The notes: generated by a model not told the origin, from the sequence alone. Positions 8,771-20,786 are shown, counted from the first letter of the stretch. The stretch: 64,000 nt of DNA from Isoetes taiwanensis (GCA_021234155.1 JAJEKV010000046.1:7693012-7757011), one strand, 5' to 3'. Translations and numbers: made by a program.

Positions 8771-11374
8771 TCATTCAATTTATTATTTCTCATACTATAG
8801 TAGGTCCATCCCCTTTTTCCTCAAATATGAATACTCCGCATGAACCTATACCTCTTCTAAACAATAGCGATACTAAGGAACAACCCTTTGTTGAAGGTAT
8901 TCCCCGCAAACCTTCAACCTCAATGGTCTGTGGCTAAATCCCTGCACAAATCAGCTCAAATTTGCTTGTGAACAAGCTATCCCTAAACAAGAAAAAATTA
9001 TTTACCAAACTTTGATTGCCAAATGAGATAAGAAGATGGGAACACTTGCAATAGGTCCTTAGATGGGAACACTTGCAATAGGTCCTTAGACTGGAAGAGT
9101 CTTGCAAAAGTCAAAGGCAAATGGTTGACCGTAACTAGGTGAAAATACGCCCCGACCGGGTCAATTTTTGGTCAATAGAACCGCAAGAGAGCTCAAATTT
9201 TGTGTGATGAGAGAATGTGAGGATTCTTTTAGAATTTCTTTTCTACACCCTCCTGCCTAATCTATAGGACACGCGGCATCATGTTAAAAGAATGTAAAGA
9301 TTGCTATTGTGTGCACAAATGCAATTTTTTGCAGATTTTTTTGTGACAAATGAGACGAGCTAGAGAACAAGCTTTGAGATGAGGCTTAACATAATTTTTT
9401 GACTTTTACGATAGGAAAGAGCTTGCTAGAGATGGGTACAGTCAGAGGGTGAACAAGACCCGACACAAAAATGTTGTTTGGCTAATTTTTTTGGATTTTT
9501 AGAAGAAATTCCCAAGAACTAAAAATAAGCACTCTAGATTAAAGTTTAAACTAAGATAAGTTACATAAACCACGATACTTTTGTTGTTGAGACTCTGCAT
9601 CGCTATGGCATGGATGGAGCTTCTAATACTCGAACTTTGGATCAATACAATGCACATTCTTCACTAACTTCAAATTTTCATTCAAAGGAGCTTCCAAGAT
9701 TTATAATAAATGAATTTCCCAAAGAATTTGGCATAGGAAAATTCACAAAATGTATGAATCAAAGGTAATACATAACTTCAAAGGATAATATAAGACTTTA
9801 TTGCATCGATCTTCAAGAAACTGGACACAAGGAGGCAATGCAGGGCAAACAGAGGTCATTCCAAACAGAAAGATGATGGATTTGATCACTCAAGGCGCTG
9901 TGGTGCTTAAAGAATCCCTGAAGCCTGATCACACCCTTAAACCCGACAAATTTCGGGTCGGGCTCTGATGAAACGGATCGGATCCGCCTTTTCCGCTTTG
10001 CTAGAATCTTTCTTGACCTGTAGAATAGTCATTGAGGTGTCAGAGCCATGATTTCCTTTAGAAATTGATGTCCCCTTTTCGAATAAACCCTTTTTGCGTG
10101 GCTCCTTTCTTGTCTGACAGTAATAAATGAAGTTTTTACCGTTCTTACTGAGATTCTTGGCACGCTGGTTTGGTCATGATTTGCCTGTTAGTTAGGCTAG
10201 ATTTTTGGATCTTGCCATAAATTTTCTTAGGGTTCTTGAAGAAAAACCAGGATGAATATCCCACAGGCGTACAACAAAAAATAGGCTCAGCGGATTTCCA
10301 TGCGGGCGAAATGGGATTGGCCAAAAATGAAGTGGGTTGTGGGGGGAGGGGGGCAACCAAACTAATTTTTTGCAAGAGTGAAGTGTGGCGTGCATCCCGA
10401 GAACGCCTAAATCAAGGGTTAGATGTGGTCAAAATGAGAAGTTTTGACCACCTTTTTGCATATTTTTTTACAAGCTTTCAGGTGGAAAAAACAAATTTTG
10501 AAAATAACCAACTTCATTTTTTTGCCCTTTTTCCATGGTGTAAAGGTGAAGTGGGGCATAAGGGTGAAGACTTGGCAATGGTGATGATGTGGCATGGTGA
10601 TGTGGAAGGTAAGGTGTCAAAGAAAATTTCCCTAGGTCAAATCTTGATGAAGTGTACCAAAGTGTGAATGACACGTGTTAGGTGACTTGGTGATGATGTG
10701 GATGAAGTGTGCATGATTTTGATGGTGAGGTGGCACTAAATGGTAACTTTTTGCCCTTGACCTAGCCTTTCTTCGAGGTAGTCAACTTAGGCTATTTGAG
10801 ACTTGGTCTTTGACCATTACTTTGGTCTTGAACCAATGATGTGATGAATCTTTTGACCTTCTCTCCTCTTCTTTTTCTTTTTTTAGAGAGAGAATGACCT
10901 TTTTCAAATTTCTCATGTGCATGGTGATGGATTATGAAGTGTGTGTGTGATGCATGTGTTCACATGGTGCATGGGCATGAAATATGGAGTGTGTGAGATT
11001 TGACCTAGGAAAAAAGACTTGAGCTATGGAAATATGATGAATGGGATGAAGGAAGGATATGAGGTGTGAGTATGGATGTGGGCAATGCTTTCTTGAGCCA
11101 AGAACTTTAAGATAATGTCTCAAAAGGTGACAAGATAACATACTCTTTGGGGGCTCTTCCAATCTTTGACTAGGGGTCTTCTCTCTTTGACTTCTCTTCT
11201 AGTCTTTGACTCAAGTCTTAATTCCTTTTGCCAATTTGAATGCTCCTTTGAATGTTCTCCATTGGTCTTCAACTTGGTGCCAAGATTTGTCTTCATACCT
11301 AAACAATGAGCTCCAAATAGAAAGGTCTTGCACATCTTGATCTCCTTGTGATTTCTTGTGAAGTTGTTCTTACA

Positions 11375-11395
11375 TGCTGCCACAATGTGGCAGCA
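11375..11395. repeat. Perfect short palindrome
   Basis: TGCTGCCACA, one base, TGTGGCAGCA: ten-base arms with a one-base spacer. Nothing coding is recognised around it, so its meaning is unknown. Confidence 0.6.
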
Positions 11396-11982
11396 CCCTT
11401 GGATCATTCACCTGTTTGGGATACCTCATCCATCCCTTCAAATTGAAATACCAAGAAGAAATTCTATCATAGGTAAAGTTTCTACTAGATCAAAGGAAAC
11501 ACAGAGAACACAATATTTCCTGGAGTTGCAACTACTTGAACGCATGTTAACTATATATCCTAGACATGGCCTTGAAAAGACACTCGAGGTCGGAACTTAC
11601 GTGGTTTTCTCCAAAAGTGTTTGGAGTGTTTTTTTCTATGATCCCAATTAGCTGCATAGTGTGACGAAAGCATTTTGGCATTAAATTATCTCGTTAAATT
11701 CAATCATATTTGTATTTATGTCTAGGTTAAATACTTGAGCATATAGTATTTGACAAAAGGTTAAATAAGGAAGATATTGGATATTTATGGTATATTGCAT
11801 GGCTCGAATTTTGAGACATGCAAATAATGGCATTTAATGATGGTTGATAGGCCTGGAAGTCTAATCATTCCTACGAATTCTACGTTAAATCCACCATATA
11901 TCTATTCATGCTTAGTTTGGCGCCCATTCTCCGGCCATTCTCCGCCCACCTTTGCTGTAATTCTCCTCCCGACTGCGGTCAT

Positions 11983-12534
11983 GAAGCGCCCCGCAGCCAA
12001 GAGCCGAGGTGTCCTCCAAGAGGCTCTTAGGGTCTGGAGGAGGTCTTCCCTCCACTCCAGAGTTTCCTTGCTCTTAATTCCTCCGATTCCTCTGATGAGG
12101 AATCAGAGATTGAGGAAGAAAAGGAACTCTCGGACCAAGAGTATGTTACTAGTGTTCTTCGGGGATGGATCGGGGACTCGTCTGGAGAGGAGTGGTCAGA
12201 GGAAGAAGACGAGGAAGAAGAAGATGCCGAATTTGAAGACGAGTCTGCAGATTTCAAGGACTTCCTGGAAATGCTGAATGGTAATTGCAGTTGTAGATTA
12301 ATTTTTATTAGAGTAAACCTAACAGGACTCCTCTTCTTTCTCGTGATGCAAATGGTGAAGAAGGCGAAGGAAATTGAAATTGAAGGGGCCCCTTTTTTAT
12401 TGTTTTTTTTTTTTTTTGTGCATGCCTCCCAAGCTAAATATGTTGTATATCCCTCCAGCCAGACAGCATGCTTGCTAGCCTCCGGGCTTTTTTGTTTAAA
12501 AGATTTCAAGCCTTCGGGCTCTTGTGAAATATGA
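11983..12534 (+). pseudogene. Small ORF with strongly acidic tail, unknown
   Basis: An ATG at 11983 opens MKRPAAKSRGVLQEALR. A shift of one frame near 12030 leads into a stretch open to 12534 that is highly acidic: runs such as SSDSSDEESEIEEEKE and EEWSEEEDEEEEDAEFEDE, ending FKDFLEMLNG. After that it looks like read-through into a T-rich 3' region. Acidic tails of this kind are found in chromatin or nucleic-acid-binding proteins and in some transposon proteins, but there is no diagnostic domain. The other frame is Arg/Lys-rich only because it is a shadow. Most likely a 3' fragment of a gene or transposon ORF. Confidence 0.3.
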
Positions 12535-12568
12535 AAGGCCTTCGGGCAGAATGTGTAGCCCTATGGGC
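12477..12568 (+). other. Four consecutive GCC-loop-GGC hairpins
   Basis: AGCC-TCCG-GGCT (12477-12488, followed by TTTTTT), AGCC-TTCG-GGCT (12509-12520), GCC-TTCG-GGC (12538-12547) and GCCC-TAT-GGGC (12558-12568). Two have the very stable UUCG tetraloop. They follow the acidic ORF and could mark its 3' untranslated region. Confidence 0.6.
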
Positions 12569-12838
12569 AAAAATTTTAAATATATGAAATTTTGTTTCAA
12601 AGTCATTGCATATATCTAACCTATCACATTTCTGTAATGATAATATTATTTTGTATCGTAATTGTTCTTGCAATTCAAATAGTGAAAAGATAACCTGCTG
12701 TTTTCAAATGAAATGGTTTGCATCTCATCTTTATCAATCTGGTTACACCGTAACTTCACATCCGAACCTAAAATACAATCAACTTAAAATTGCGGACAAC
12801 ACGCCTTCCGCTAGCATTGGTCGGATTAATAGCAGGTC

Positions 12839-12919
12839 TCATCGATCGATACCAAGCACTTGATTGTATATGTACAACAAGTGCTTGCACGTGAATTCTC
12901 TAATCCTTTCCATGTGGAT
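12839..12919 (-). pseudogene. SWIM zinc finger, 3' half of a DDE transposase gene
   Basis: Read on the minus strand from the G2 insertion point: HMERIREFTCKHLLYIYNQ, then a stop at 12839. This supplies the second half (CxH) of a SWIM zinc finger, whose first half (ECSCPDFI) lies 13 kb away at 25986-26080, directly across G2. The reading frame runs through the target site without a shift once G2 is ignored. SWIM fingers follow the catalytic domain in MULE-type transposases and bind DNA or protein. This is therefore the 3' end of the gene at 25986-28450. Confidence 0.8.
12915..12919. repeat. Left target-site duplication of G2 (TGGAT)
   Basis: TGGAT directly left of the LTR edge TGTGACG and again directly right of the other LTR at 25986-25990. 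A 5-bp duplication is the rule for Ty3/gypsy integrase. Confidence 0.9.
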
Positions 12920-14504
12920 TGTGACGCCCCGTAATATATATATACGACACCCCGGCCGTGATACATACGGGACTTTCCCTCCCATGGCATGCACCATCGC
13001 GCTTGAGCGAGTGGTGGCCTCCATCTAACCCGGCCGCTTCCACGAGACGCCAGTGAAGGACACGGAGGGGTCTTTCGCCCACGCCGATGGGTTTCTACGC
13101 CGCTGGAAGCATGAATACAAGGGTTAGCACACAAAGATAAATCACATATAAATAACCACCATTTAAGGGTGGCATATCCATCCAAATACCAACGGCAAAG
13201 AATATGCATCTAAGACTAAGAAAACACCCAAAACCCGTGTTCTACCCCTGCTCGCACTCTAGTGGGGAGCGACCGATCGGCGGGTCTCGTGAGATCGGCA
13301 GACCAATCTTGGCATGGCGCTGAGTAGCATAGAACATCGGGCTAGGGTTGTCCACTCCATCCGCCTCCCCGTGCACACTTTTTGCATGGGTCGATTCACG
13401 CTTATGGCTTCGCTTATAGCCTTCCCGGGAGACGCAGCTCTAGGGATCACCCTTGAGTCTACTCCGTGTTCATGACACCTGGTCCGATGAGGCAGGTCGG
13501 GAGGCGCCCCTTCCAGATCACAGCTGGTGTCGTGGGTGAGCTAGAGAATACGCGGCCGCATCAACACCCCCGCGATCCGCACTCACTTACTCACCCTAAT
13601 TCTACTCAAAGTGCATGGTGCCCCATACGGGTCACACCACTACACCTGTGGAGTGTCGACTCCATACCCGCCCCTCCACGCGGACCGCCATCGTGCCTAG
13701 CCCATCAGAGGAGTCTCAGAGCCTTTTATGCTCGTGCAAGACCCCACCCCCTACTTCACCACTGTGTCCCTTGTCTGGTGCTAAGCCAGACCATAGCGTC
13801 TATGACCCGGTGGGCTCTTGCGCACAGGCCGAAACTAGTAGGGTGTTAAAGGACTACTAGGAGCATTCTATACTCAAGCTCGTGAGGCCCCTACCCCTGT
13901 TAATCCCCTCAAGCATTTAGAAACTACTAAACTAACTCATAGAGACATCGACCATTCCATACAGAGCATAATTCATAATTGAAAAATATTCCTAATTACC
14001 AAAGAAGGGTTAATCTCACCCAAAACCAATCAGAAAAGAATACTAGAGTATTATTCTACAATTTGCAAGTTATCTACTACTAACCAGAGTTTTCTACGGA
14101 CCCGTTGTCAAGGGTGTTTCCATGGTGCAGATCGGGTAGCAGCGATGTGTAGAGGGTGTCTTGGCGATCCGGGAAACTAATAGCAATCGCTTCCTCGAAG
14201 CCACCGCCCCCGGTGCTTTGCTGGGTCGAAATTGGGCTGATATGAGGATGGCACTTCCCTTTGGTGGCCTAGTTTAGCAATCCTCATGCTAGCCACCCGG
14301 GTCATGCCAAATGGCTCCTTCCCACTATGGATTGACTTAATCACATGTCTTTAGATAATTATCCTTTATAATCGGGTTAACATAGCTAATTAAATCCATT
14401 GTGGCCAACCCCCCTAGGTTATCATACCCCTGTGTGGCTTATTTATACCGAAAGTGACGGTTCAATATTTATACGCATAACCGATAAATACTTGGAACGC
14501 CACA
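12920..14504 (-). repeat. 3' LTR of G2
   Basis: 1585 bp, starting TGTGACGCCCCG and ending GGAACGCCACA on the plus strand. It aligns along its whole length with 24397-25985. Runs of more than 100 bp are almost identical (for example about 13921-14094 against 25392-25569), while GC-rich patches between them differ by many short indels and substitutions. Open frames within it are not convincing genes. Confidence 0.93.
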
Positions 14505-14516
14505 TTCTCCCTCCTT
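14505..14516 (-). other. Polypurine tract of G2
   Basis: Minus-strand AAGGAGGGAGAA directly before the 3' LTR. This is the plus-strand primer for reverse transcription and confirms the element's orientation. Confidence 0.85.
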
Positions 14517-15129
14517 AGAATTTATGTCGCCCTCAAGATTAGGTTAGTTCAAATGTACAAAGAAATACATTACGAAGGAAAGTAATCCGTTATTTTTTTT
14601 TTCGAGAAGTAATACATATATTCAAACTTTAAGGTTTGCAAAACATTTCAAGTACGGTGGTGCATTCAACATGATTATCATAATCAAACAGTTTAAGGAT
14701 CGAAATCCAATACCAACATCAGTCGAATGATAAACAAAACATGAAGGCAAAACAAAACCGAAGAGGTCGGTTCATCAAGAACCCTCTAGCATGGGTGTGG
14801 CACGCATCAAGCATCGGCCTCGCACATGTCGGGCCAGACGTTTTATATGATGAAGTTGTGGTTGAAGGGACCACCCCCTTATAATAATTAAAGAACATAC
14901 TATCTATCGTGGAACCTATCATGTCTATGGTTTTATGTTCCTTGTGGCATAGGGATTGGTCAAGTTCCCATTGCAGCCAAGAGGAAAGCGGTCTATCAAC
15001 TATATGCTTTTGACAAGACACCACGCCCTAGAGAACACAAGGTGATCTCATCATCGGTTATTTGTTATTACTTTTACTTATGCATCTTGCCCTCCGAGGC
15101 GCTTATCCCTAAGACTCAAGCTTTAAGCT
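14517..15129 (-). other. G2 3' untranslated region
   Basis: Between the chromodomain end and the polypurine tract. No coding frame is recognised. It contains a poly-T run at about 14593-14602. Confidence 0.6.
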
Positions 15130-15275
15130 TACCACGATCGCTGGGTTGATAGCATCGTTGATGGTGCGGCCTTGAGATTCGCGCATGAAACCGGATAATG
15201 TTTGTCAAGGTCTATCTTCATCACCCACGTAGCATCTTCAACTGGTAAGTGTTTCCACTTAACTAAGTATTGCAA
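15130..15275 (-). pseudogene. Chromodomain of G2 integrase
   Basis: Minus strand from about 15275 reads QYLVKWKHLPVEDATW, followed by DLDKHYP, the core of a retroelement chromodomain. It is separated from the integrase C-terminus by a frameshift. In characterised chromoviruses this domain reads histone H3 methyl-lysine and directs integration into heterochromatin. Here it shares an element with an H3 fold (ORF-A). Confidence 0.85.
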
Positions 15276-15289
15276 CATTTGAGTCCTTC

Positions 15290-16420
15290 CGTTTGTTTGT
15301 AAGCTCGGCCAAGAAGAGCTTCATGCACTATTTCGAAGTTGCTTTTTTCTCGCCATTTCTAGGGAGGGCTGGGGTCTCCAAAACCTCCTCTCGATCAGGG
15401 GTGTGTTGCTTGAGAAGACTCAATGGAAAGACTTTATGGATCTTCAAACGGGGCCGTAAATCCAAGCGATATGCCTGCTCTCCAACACGGTCAATAATTT
15501 TGAACGGTCCAGCCCATCTGGGTGCCAACTTTTTACAGTTACCAATCTTAAGCTTGGCTTGTTTCACCTTAATCTTAAGCCAAACCGATTCACCCACCTG
15601 GAAATTTGCGGGGTTCTCAGGTTTGTCGGCCACACTTTTTCCACGATCATCGCGTCGCTAATAAATAATCACTTAACTTCTTCGACCAAAGACTCAAGAT
15701 CTCTAAGAGGAGTTGTTGAGAAACCTCTACTTTAGAGACGGGTTATGCCATGTATCTGGGGTAAGGCATTGATAGCCATAATTTATCATAAAGGGGACAT
15801 CCCGAAGATTCCTCGCTTCATGTCCGTTATAAGCAAACTCAATCGATATATGTAGTCACCCATTATGCATTGCTTACTCCACACATAACTTCTTAGCATA
15901 TCCTCTATAATAACATTGGTAATGCGTCCGGCCCCGACCATCCGCTTTGAGGATGATATGTTGTACTCATAGCAAGCTTGGTCCGATGGTGGCAAAGAAA
16001 TCTTTCCAAAATGCACTTACAAATTTGGGATCCCTATCCCACACAATTACCGTGGCATCCCGTAATCAAGATTTCCTTGGCTTAACAAAGAGAGCAAGAT
16101 CATAGGCGGTATCCGTGGGTACGACATGGCAAGAAATGAGCCATCTTTTGACAATTTGTCGCACCACAACCATTAAGGCATCATATCCCCAGAGAGTCCT
16201 TGAAGGCCCACAATGAAATCCATGGTTATTACTTCCCATTTGGCATTTGGCACATCCAGAGGTTGCAACTCGCCTGGAATCCGTAACTGCTCCGCTTTTG
16301 TTTGCTGGCATACCTGACACTGCCTAATGTATTTGGCAATTTCCTTTTTCATGGAAGGCCGTAAATAATCGAACGAATTTTAAAGTAGGTTTTCATAAAC
16401 CCGCTGCGGTGTCCAGCCTA
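15290..16420 (-). pseudogene. Integrase of G2
   Basis: Pieces of the integrase remain in three frames: the zinc-binding N-terminus and start of the core (about 16066-16420, with KANKSGA-like and CAKCQMGSNN remnants), the core end (15786-16016, IIEDMLRSYVW) and a well preserved C-terminal GPY/F module (15328-15633, KLAPRWAGPFKIIDRVG, KIHKVFPLSLLK). Integrase joins the cDNA to host DNA. Deletions and frameshifts remove the continuous DDE core, so this copy is dead. Directly followed by the chromodomain. Confidence 0.85.
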
Positions 16421-17960
16421 TAGGGCTATTGTGTGTGTCATGAAGAATGAGCTTGCATCCTCAAGTCTCCGCACACACAACTTATCTTTATAATATAATA
16501 AGTTGCCCTCCTTCTTATATGCACTAAAAGCCTCACGCTCTCGATCCGCGGCGAAGCCGCCCTTAGCCAAATTGTCCCAAATGTCACAGAACTCTGGATC
16601 GGTGGCCAAGGTCTGCTCTATGCGTTTCCCAAACTCACTGGTGAGTGTAGAAATGGCATTACAATGGGTTCGGGTCACCAAGGAATGTCGTGATAAAGCA
16701 TCCGCAACCACATTGTGCTTGCCAGGCTTATACATAATCTCAAAATCATACTCCTCGAGAAATTCCATCCATCTCCTTTGACGGAGGTTGAGATTGGGCT
16801 GGGTGGATAAATAACGGAGACTTTGGTGATCCGTATCCAACTGGAATCTTCTTCCAAGAAGGTAGTGTCTCCATATCCGCAGGGCACGGACTACGGCTAA
16901 CAGTTCCTGATCATGGGTGGGATATCGTTGCTCTATCTCATTCATCTTCTTTGAGTCGTAAGCAATTACCCTCCCCTCCCTGATAGGGGACCCCACCGTG
17001 GCAATTTTACCGCATCCGCCGCCACTAGCTTATCCTGTTCCGGATCGGGTAATGTGAGAACTGGTGCTGATGTTAGGGCATCTTTAAGCTGCTGGAAACT
17101 CTGCTGAACTTTCGTCTTCCAATGGTCCATCCAATCCTTCACCTTCTCATGCTTTGTGAGATTTGTAAAAGGAGCTGCAATCTTCGCGAAATCCTTTACA
17201 AATTTTCGATAGTAGCCTGCTAACCCCAAGAAACTCCGGACTCCTAAACATTCCCCGAATAGCCATTCCCTTACGGCCTCTATCTTTATGGGTCTCAGAG
17301 CAATTCCCCTCATGGAAATGATATGGCCTAAATAATCAACCTTCTGAGTGGCTTAACTTGCACTTAGAGAACTTGGCATAGAGTTGATGACGTCTCAGCT
17401 TTTGTAGGGCCAATCTAAGATGTCTCTCATGTTCTTCAAGGGTCTTAGTGTAGATGAGAATGTCGTCGAAGAAGATAACAACAAAATCATCCAAGTATTG
17501 TCGGAAGACATCATTCATTAGTCGATAAACATTGTCGGGCATTAGTTAATCCAAAAGGCATAACCAGAATTCATAATGCCCATACCTAGTGCGTAAAAGC
17601 GGATTTATGGATGTCCTCCTCCTTGATCCTTATCTGATGGTATCCCGAGCTTAAGATCAATCTTTTGAGAAATACTTAGCCCCTTGTAACTGATCCATTA
17701 GGTCATCCGCCTCTAGGCAAAGCATAGCGATTCTTGATGGTATGCTTGTTAAGTTGCCGGTAATCAATACACATCCTCGAAGGAGCAGCCCTTTTTCTTA
17801 ACAAAGAGAATAGGGGCCTAAAAAGGCTAAACACTAGGTCGGATGAAACCTAGGTTTAATAGCTCTTGAAGTTGCTTCTTAAGTTCTGCCAATTCTGGAG
17901 GACTCATACGGTACGGAGCCTTGCTGATAGGCTTGGTACCTGGTTCTAAAGCTATTTCAC
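16418..17960 (-). pseudogene. Reverse transcriptase and RNase H of G2
   Basis: The RT palm is seen at 17336-17542 with the catalytic FFDDILIYT motif followed by [14 protein letters not shown]. The thumb/connection is at 16966-17313 ([20 protein letters not shown]). RNase H is at 16418-16996 ([42 protein letters not shown]). Typical Ty3/gypsy order. The fingers region (17560-17960) is fragmented by stops. The frames change at about 17320 and 16970, so no enzyme could be made. Confidence 0.93.
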
Positions 17961-18179
17961 ATTCCACCCCTCTAAAAGGAGGAAGCTTCTGAATCTCATC
18001 CGAAAAAGATCACCAAATTCATGGAGAAGATTAGCAATCCCTCCGGGAGGGGGCCGACATTTGTTTTGCTTAGCATCCGACTCGATGGAAGCAAGCATAA
18101 CGATGCAAAGGAGCTTTTCCTTGTGTATAGCTTTATCTAACTGCCTGATGGACATAGACTGCAGGATAGGGTTGAGAGG

Positions 18180-18620
18180 TTCACCTTTAACAGTTACGCG
18201 AGCTCCATTGGTTGCATTGAAGGTAACTTCTCTCTCTCAGCCTATGTTCGCTTTTATGGATGCCGTGAATTCCATACCAACAATGAGGTCATATTTGCCA
18301 ATATCCATCAATTCAAGACCTAAAGCAACCGGTGCACCCGGGAGTTGCATGTTGAGATTGATGCGACGCACCATGGGTATGCCCTCGACTTTACCATCGG
18401 CTAGAGTAATGTGTCTCGGACGGACCTCAATGTTTCTAGACGAAGACATGGGCCATCCTAGGAGAAGCAAAATTATGTGTACTTCCCCGATCCATAAGAA
18501 TTACAAAAGGCTTTTGTCTATTTGGCCTATGGTAGAAATAACAGCAAGCTGATTTTCAGCATTGCCGCTTATAGCCGCAAGGATATGAGACGACTCATGA
18601 ATGTAATCGGAGCTTCCTCC
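18180..18620 (-). pseudogene. Protease of G2 with altered active site
   Basis: Retroviral-type aspartic protease. The minus strand reads ILMDRGSTHNFASPR around 18460-18500 and later MDIGKYDLIVGMEF (18237-18470), matching the protease of G3 (42.5-42.8 kb). The catalytic triplet, DTG in G3, reads DRG here (18481-18492), so the enzyme would be inactive even without the frameshifts. In this family it would cut the Gag-Pol polyprotein. Confidence 0.8.
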
Positions 18621-19520
18621 TCGATGTGTTGTGTTGCTTCGAGATCATCCTAGCCGAGGTCGGCCATGGCCAACTGGGCAGTACAAGGCGGACATAAGGG
18701 CAGTTCTCGCATAAAGTGCCCCGCCTCATACACCGTAGCATGCCTTATCCCCGGGCGGAGCTGTTCACGGGCCTCTTTAGGAATGGACTGTGAAGAGGTT
18801 CAACTTCCTTTACCGCATTGTTCTCGCTTTATCCGGGCGTAAGCTAAAGGCGATTTTCCCCGCCCCGGGCGCCATAAGAGTTCTCACTGAGAGGGTCCCG
18901 GACTTGGCGAGCGGGTTTGTAAGGTGTGGACGCCGCGGGTCGCGCAGTAAGGCGCAGGACGGATACCGGGTTCTTTGGCGTGTCCTCCTCGAGGCTCAAT
19001 GCTTTAGCCTCGCCTCGCAGAATCGATTTTGGGTCTAACCATGGCCTTAACCCCTCAATATAGCCTTCCCACGCTCTTTTTCTCATTCATACCAGGTACA
19101 TACAACCTCAGGCGATAAACTCATCCGTAAGCCCAAGACGGACATACTCTTTCGCTTCCAACCCGTAAAAAGTCCGATCTGTTGGCATTTGTGTGCACGG
19201 GCACATAATGCGATTTGAAGGCCTTGGCAAACTTTCTCAAGTTGCATCCGCCTCCTCGCCCAAATGCTTGGCTCGCATAGCCCTTCCACCAAATACGGCA
19301 GCTCCTCGTAAGGTTGGTGGTGGCAACCTTTCTCAGATCTTTCTCTCGCCATTCCAGAAGACTTCCCAAACTCCTTCATCTCATCCAACCAGACTCCGGC
19401 GCTTAGGTAGCTTCGGATTTCCCATCAAACCGGGCCAATTTCCTATTCTTCCATATACTGCGATATAGTAGACAACCGCCTTACGGCACTTTTTGTCTCG
19501 GCGCTTTGCATGGTCACCAC
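18620..19520 (-). pseudogene. Gag of G2
   Basis: Gag capsid signature in several frames: a WWKGY-like Trp segment, FAKAFKSHYVPVHTNANR (19121-19369), then WEGYIEGLRPW (18844-19086), and a degraded CCHC knuckle near 18700-18760 (GHFMRELPLCP). Order and spacing fit Ty3/gypsy Gag directly upstream of protease. Single-base frameshifts at several places leave no frame longer than about 100 codons. Confidence 0.85.
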
Positions 19521-20044
19521 GATACCGATGAACCGTAAGATACTAAGTGGTTGATCGTGAGGAAGTGGCACTATCCTTAGAGGAACTTTCGGTAACGCTT
19601 TTAGCATGAGGCCTCCTCCTGCGTGTGTACGTGACTAGCTCCAGTGGGGAGATGGTCATGCAGTGTGTGTGGACTCGGTGGTAGTGAGGTAACTCCCGGT
19701 CCATCCTCCCGGGTTTGTTAGTGTGGGTTGGCATGCAATACATAGGTTCGTAATTCGCCTAACCGCTTTTCATTAACATCGCCTCGCTCAGAGTCACCAC
19801 CGGGCGTTGGAGGGTGTCCGCCAAGCGGCGCTTCGCACCGCCTATATCGAGCATTCATGGAAGCATAAGCAGCACGCATAATAACATACAATTCTATTTA
19901 GATAACAATTGCCGATGTAAAGTGACAAGAAAAAGTACAAATAGAAACTGATGTTTCATTTCATTCAAGTTGAGTACAACAACAAGTTGATTGGTACATG
20001 GGTTGGCACAGAAGGAGGTATTATACAGTGGAAGTTTTAAACTT
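19521..20044 (-). other. Spacer between ORF-C and gag in G2
   Basis: No coding segment recognised. Short open frames on both strands look random. Confidence 0.5.
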
Positions 20045-20559
20045 CTATCGGCACACAACGTAACAACAACAAAAACACATAACTTGAGGGACCAAGCCTA
20101 GGGGTTCGCAAAGGGGTACAGGATCGAGTAGCGGACACTCTCCCGCACAGCCCTTAACGAAGCTTGTAGCGTGCTCCCGTGCTTGGACAATCACTGGTTG
20201 GTATTCCCATGTTGGGCTAACAATAAGAAGATTGAAAAGCCTTCGCAAAGCATAGAAGAGTTGCCATAGGTGGTCATTGGCGTCCTCAAAAGCCTCGTGC
20301 CTGCTCATACTCCAATAGTCCCAGGTACGGCACAGGGTCAACTTCAGGTCCTCAAAAGCTCTGTCCCTAAGGATGTTAACTATCTCCAACCCTTTGTCAG
20401 CATCATAGGGTTCTCCTGGTGGCGGGGGTTCCATCTCATAGCCTTCATCCCATTCGGGATATTCGCCATATCTCTGGCCATAGTCCTGCTTTGGCGGCCC
20501 GGGATCATCCCTTCTGATCATGTCGGTAATCCTCTTCTCATATTCCCAAAGGGTCTCTT
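20045..20559 (-). CDS. G2 accessory ORF-C, unknown
   Basis: The minus strand is open from a strong splice-acceptor-like site (TTGTCTTGCAG ending at 20560) through MIRRDDPGPPKQDYG to a stop at 20045. The sequence is acidic and proline-rich at first (YEMEPPPPGEP), then has a compact helical-looking part (DLKLTLCRTWDYW, WQLFYALRRLFNLL) and a Cys-rich end. The acceptor suggests that it is a downstream exon of the ORF-B transcript, with an intron of about 0.2 kb, but I could not fix the donor. I recognise no domain. Confidence 0.45.
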
Positions 20560-20786
20560 CTGCAAGACAATTGAAATGAATGTAGAGGGTTGTGTAGTTT
20601 TGTTATAGATCAAACTTCAATAACCAGCAACACATGATAGAAGGAATAATTTTCAATTGTATTCATAAAGATAGTCCTTACATTCGATGAAAAGAGAGAT
20701 GTATCATATTATAAAGTGGCTAAAGAATTTGCCAATGCAAAATTCCACAATCATACGCAATACAAAAATGCGTAGTACAATTAGTT

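Larger units (their letters stand above)
8354..11836. other. Intergenic stretch without recognisable gene
   Basis: No convincing coding region is seen. The longest plus-strand open frame (10236-10667, 143 codons) is low in complexity, rich in Lys and Gly, and lies in T/G-rich repeats such as GATGATGTGG, so I do not call it. Small items inside are a LINE-type 3' end at 8729-8770, a 28-bp direct duplication (AGATGGGAACACTTGC...) at about 9033-9092 and a perfect 10-bp-arm palindrome at 11375-11395. Confidence 0.6.

Noticed and set aside
10236-10667. 143-codon plus-strand open frame
   Set aside because: Low-complexity surroundings, no domain, no splice or promoter support.
12826-13209. 127-codon minus-strand open frame in the G2 3' LTR
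   Set aside because: Runs across the LTR edge; it is not open in the partner LTR in the same way, so not a gene.
19193-19468. Plus-strand open frames opposite gag
   Set aside because: Shadows of the gag sense strand (minus), which has the recognised motifs.
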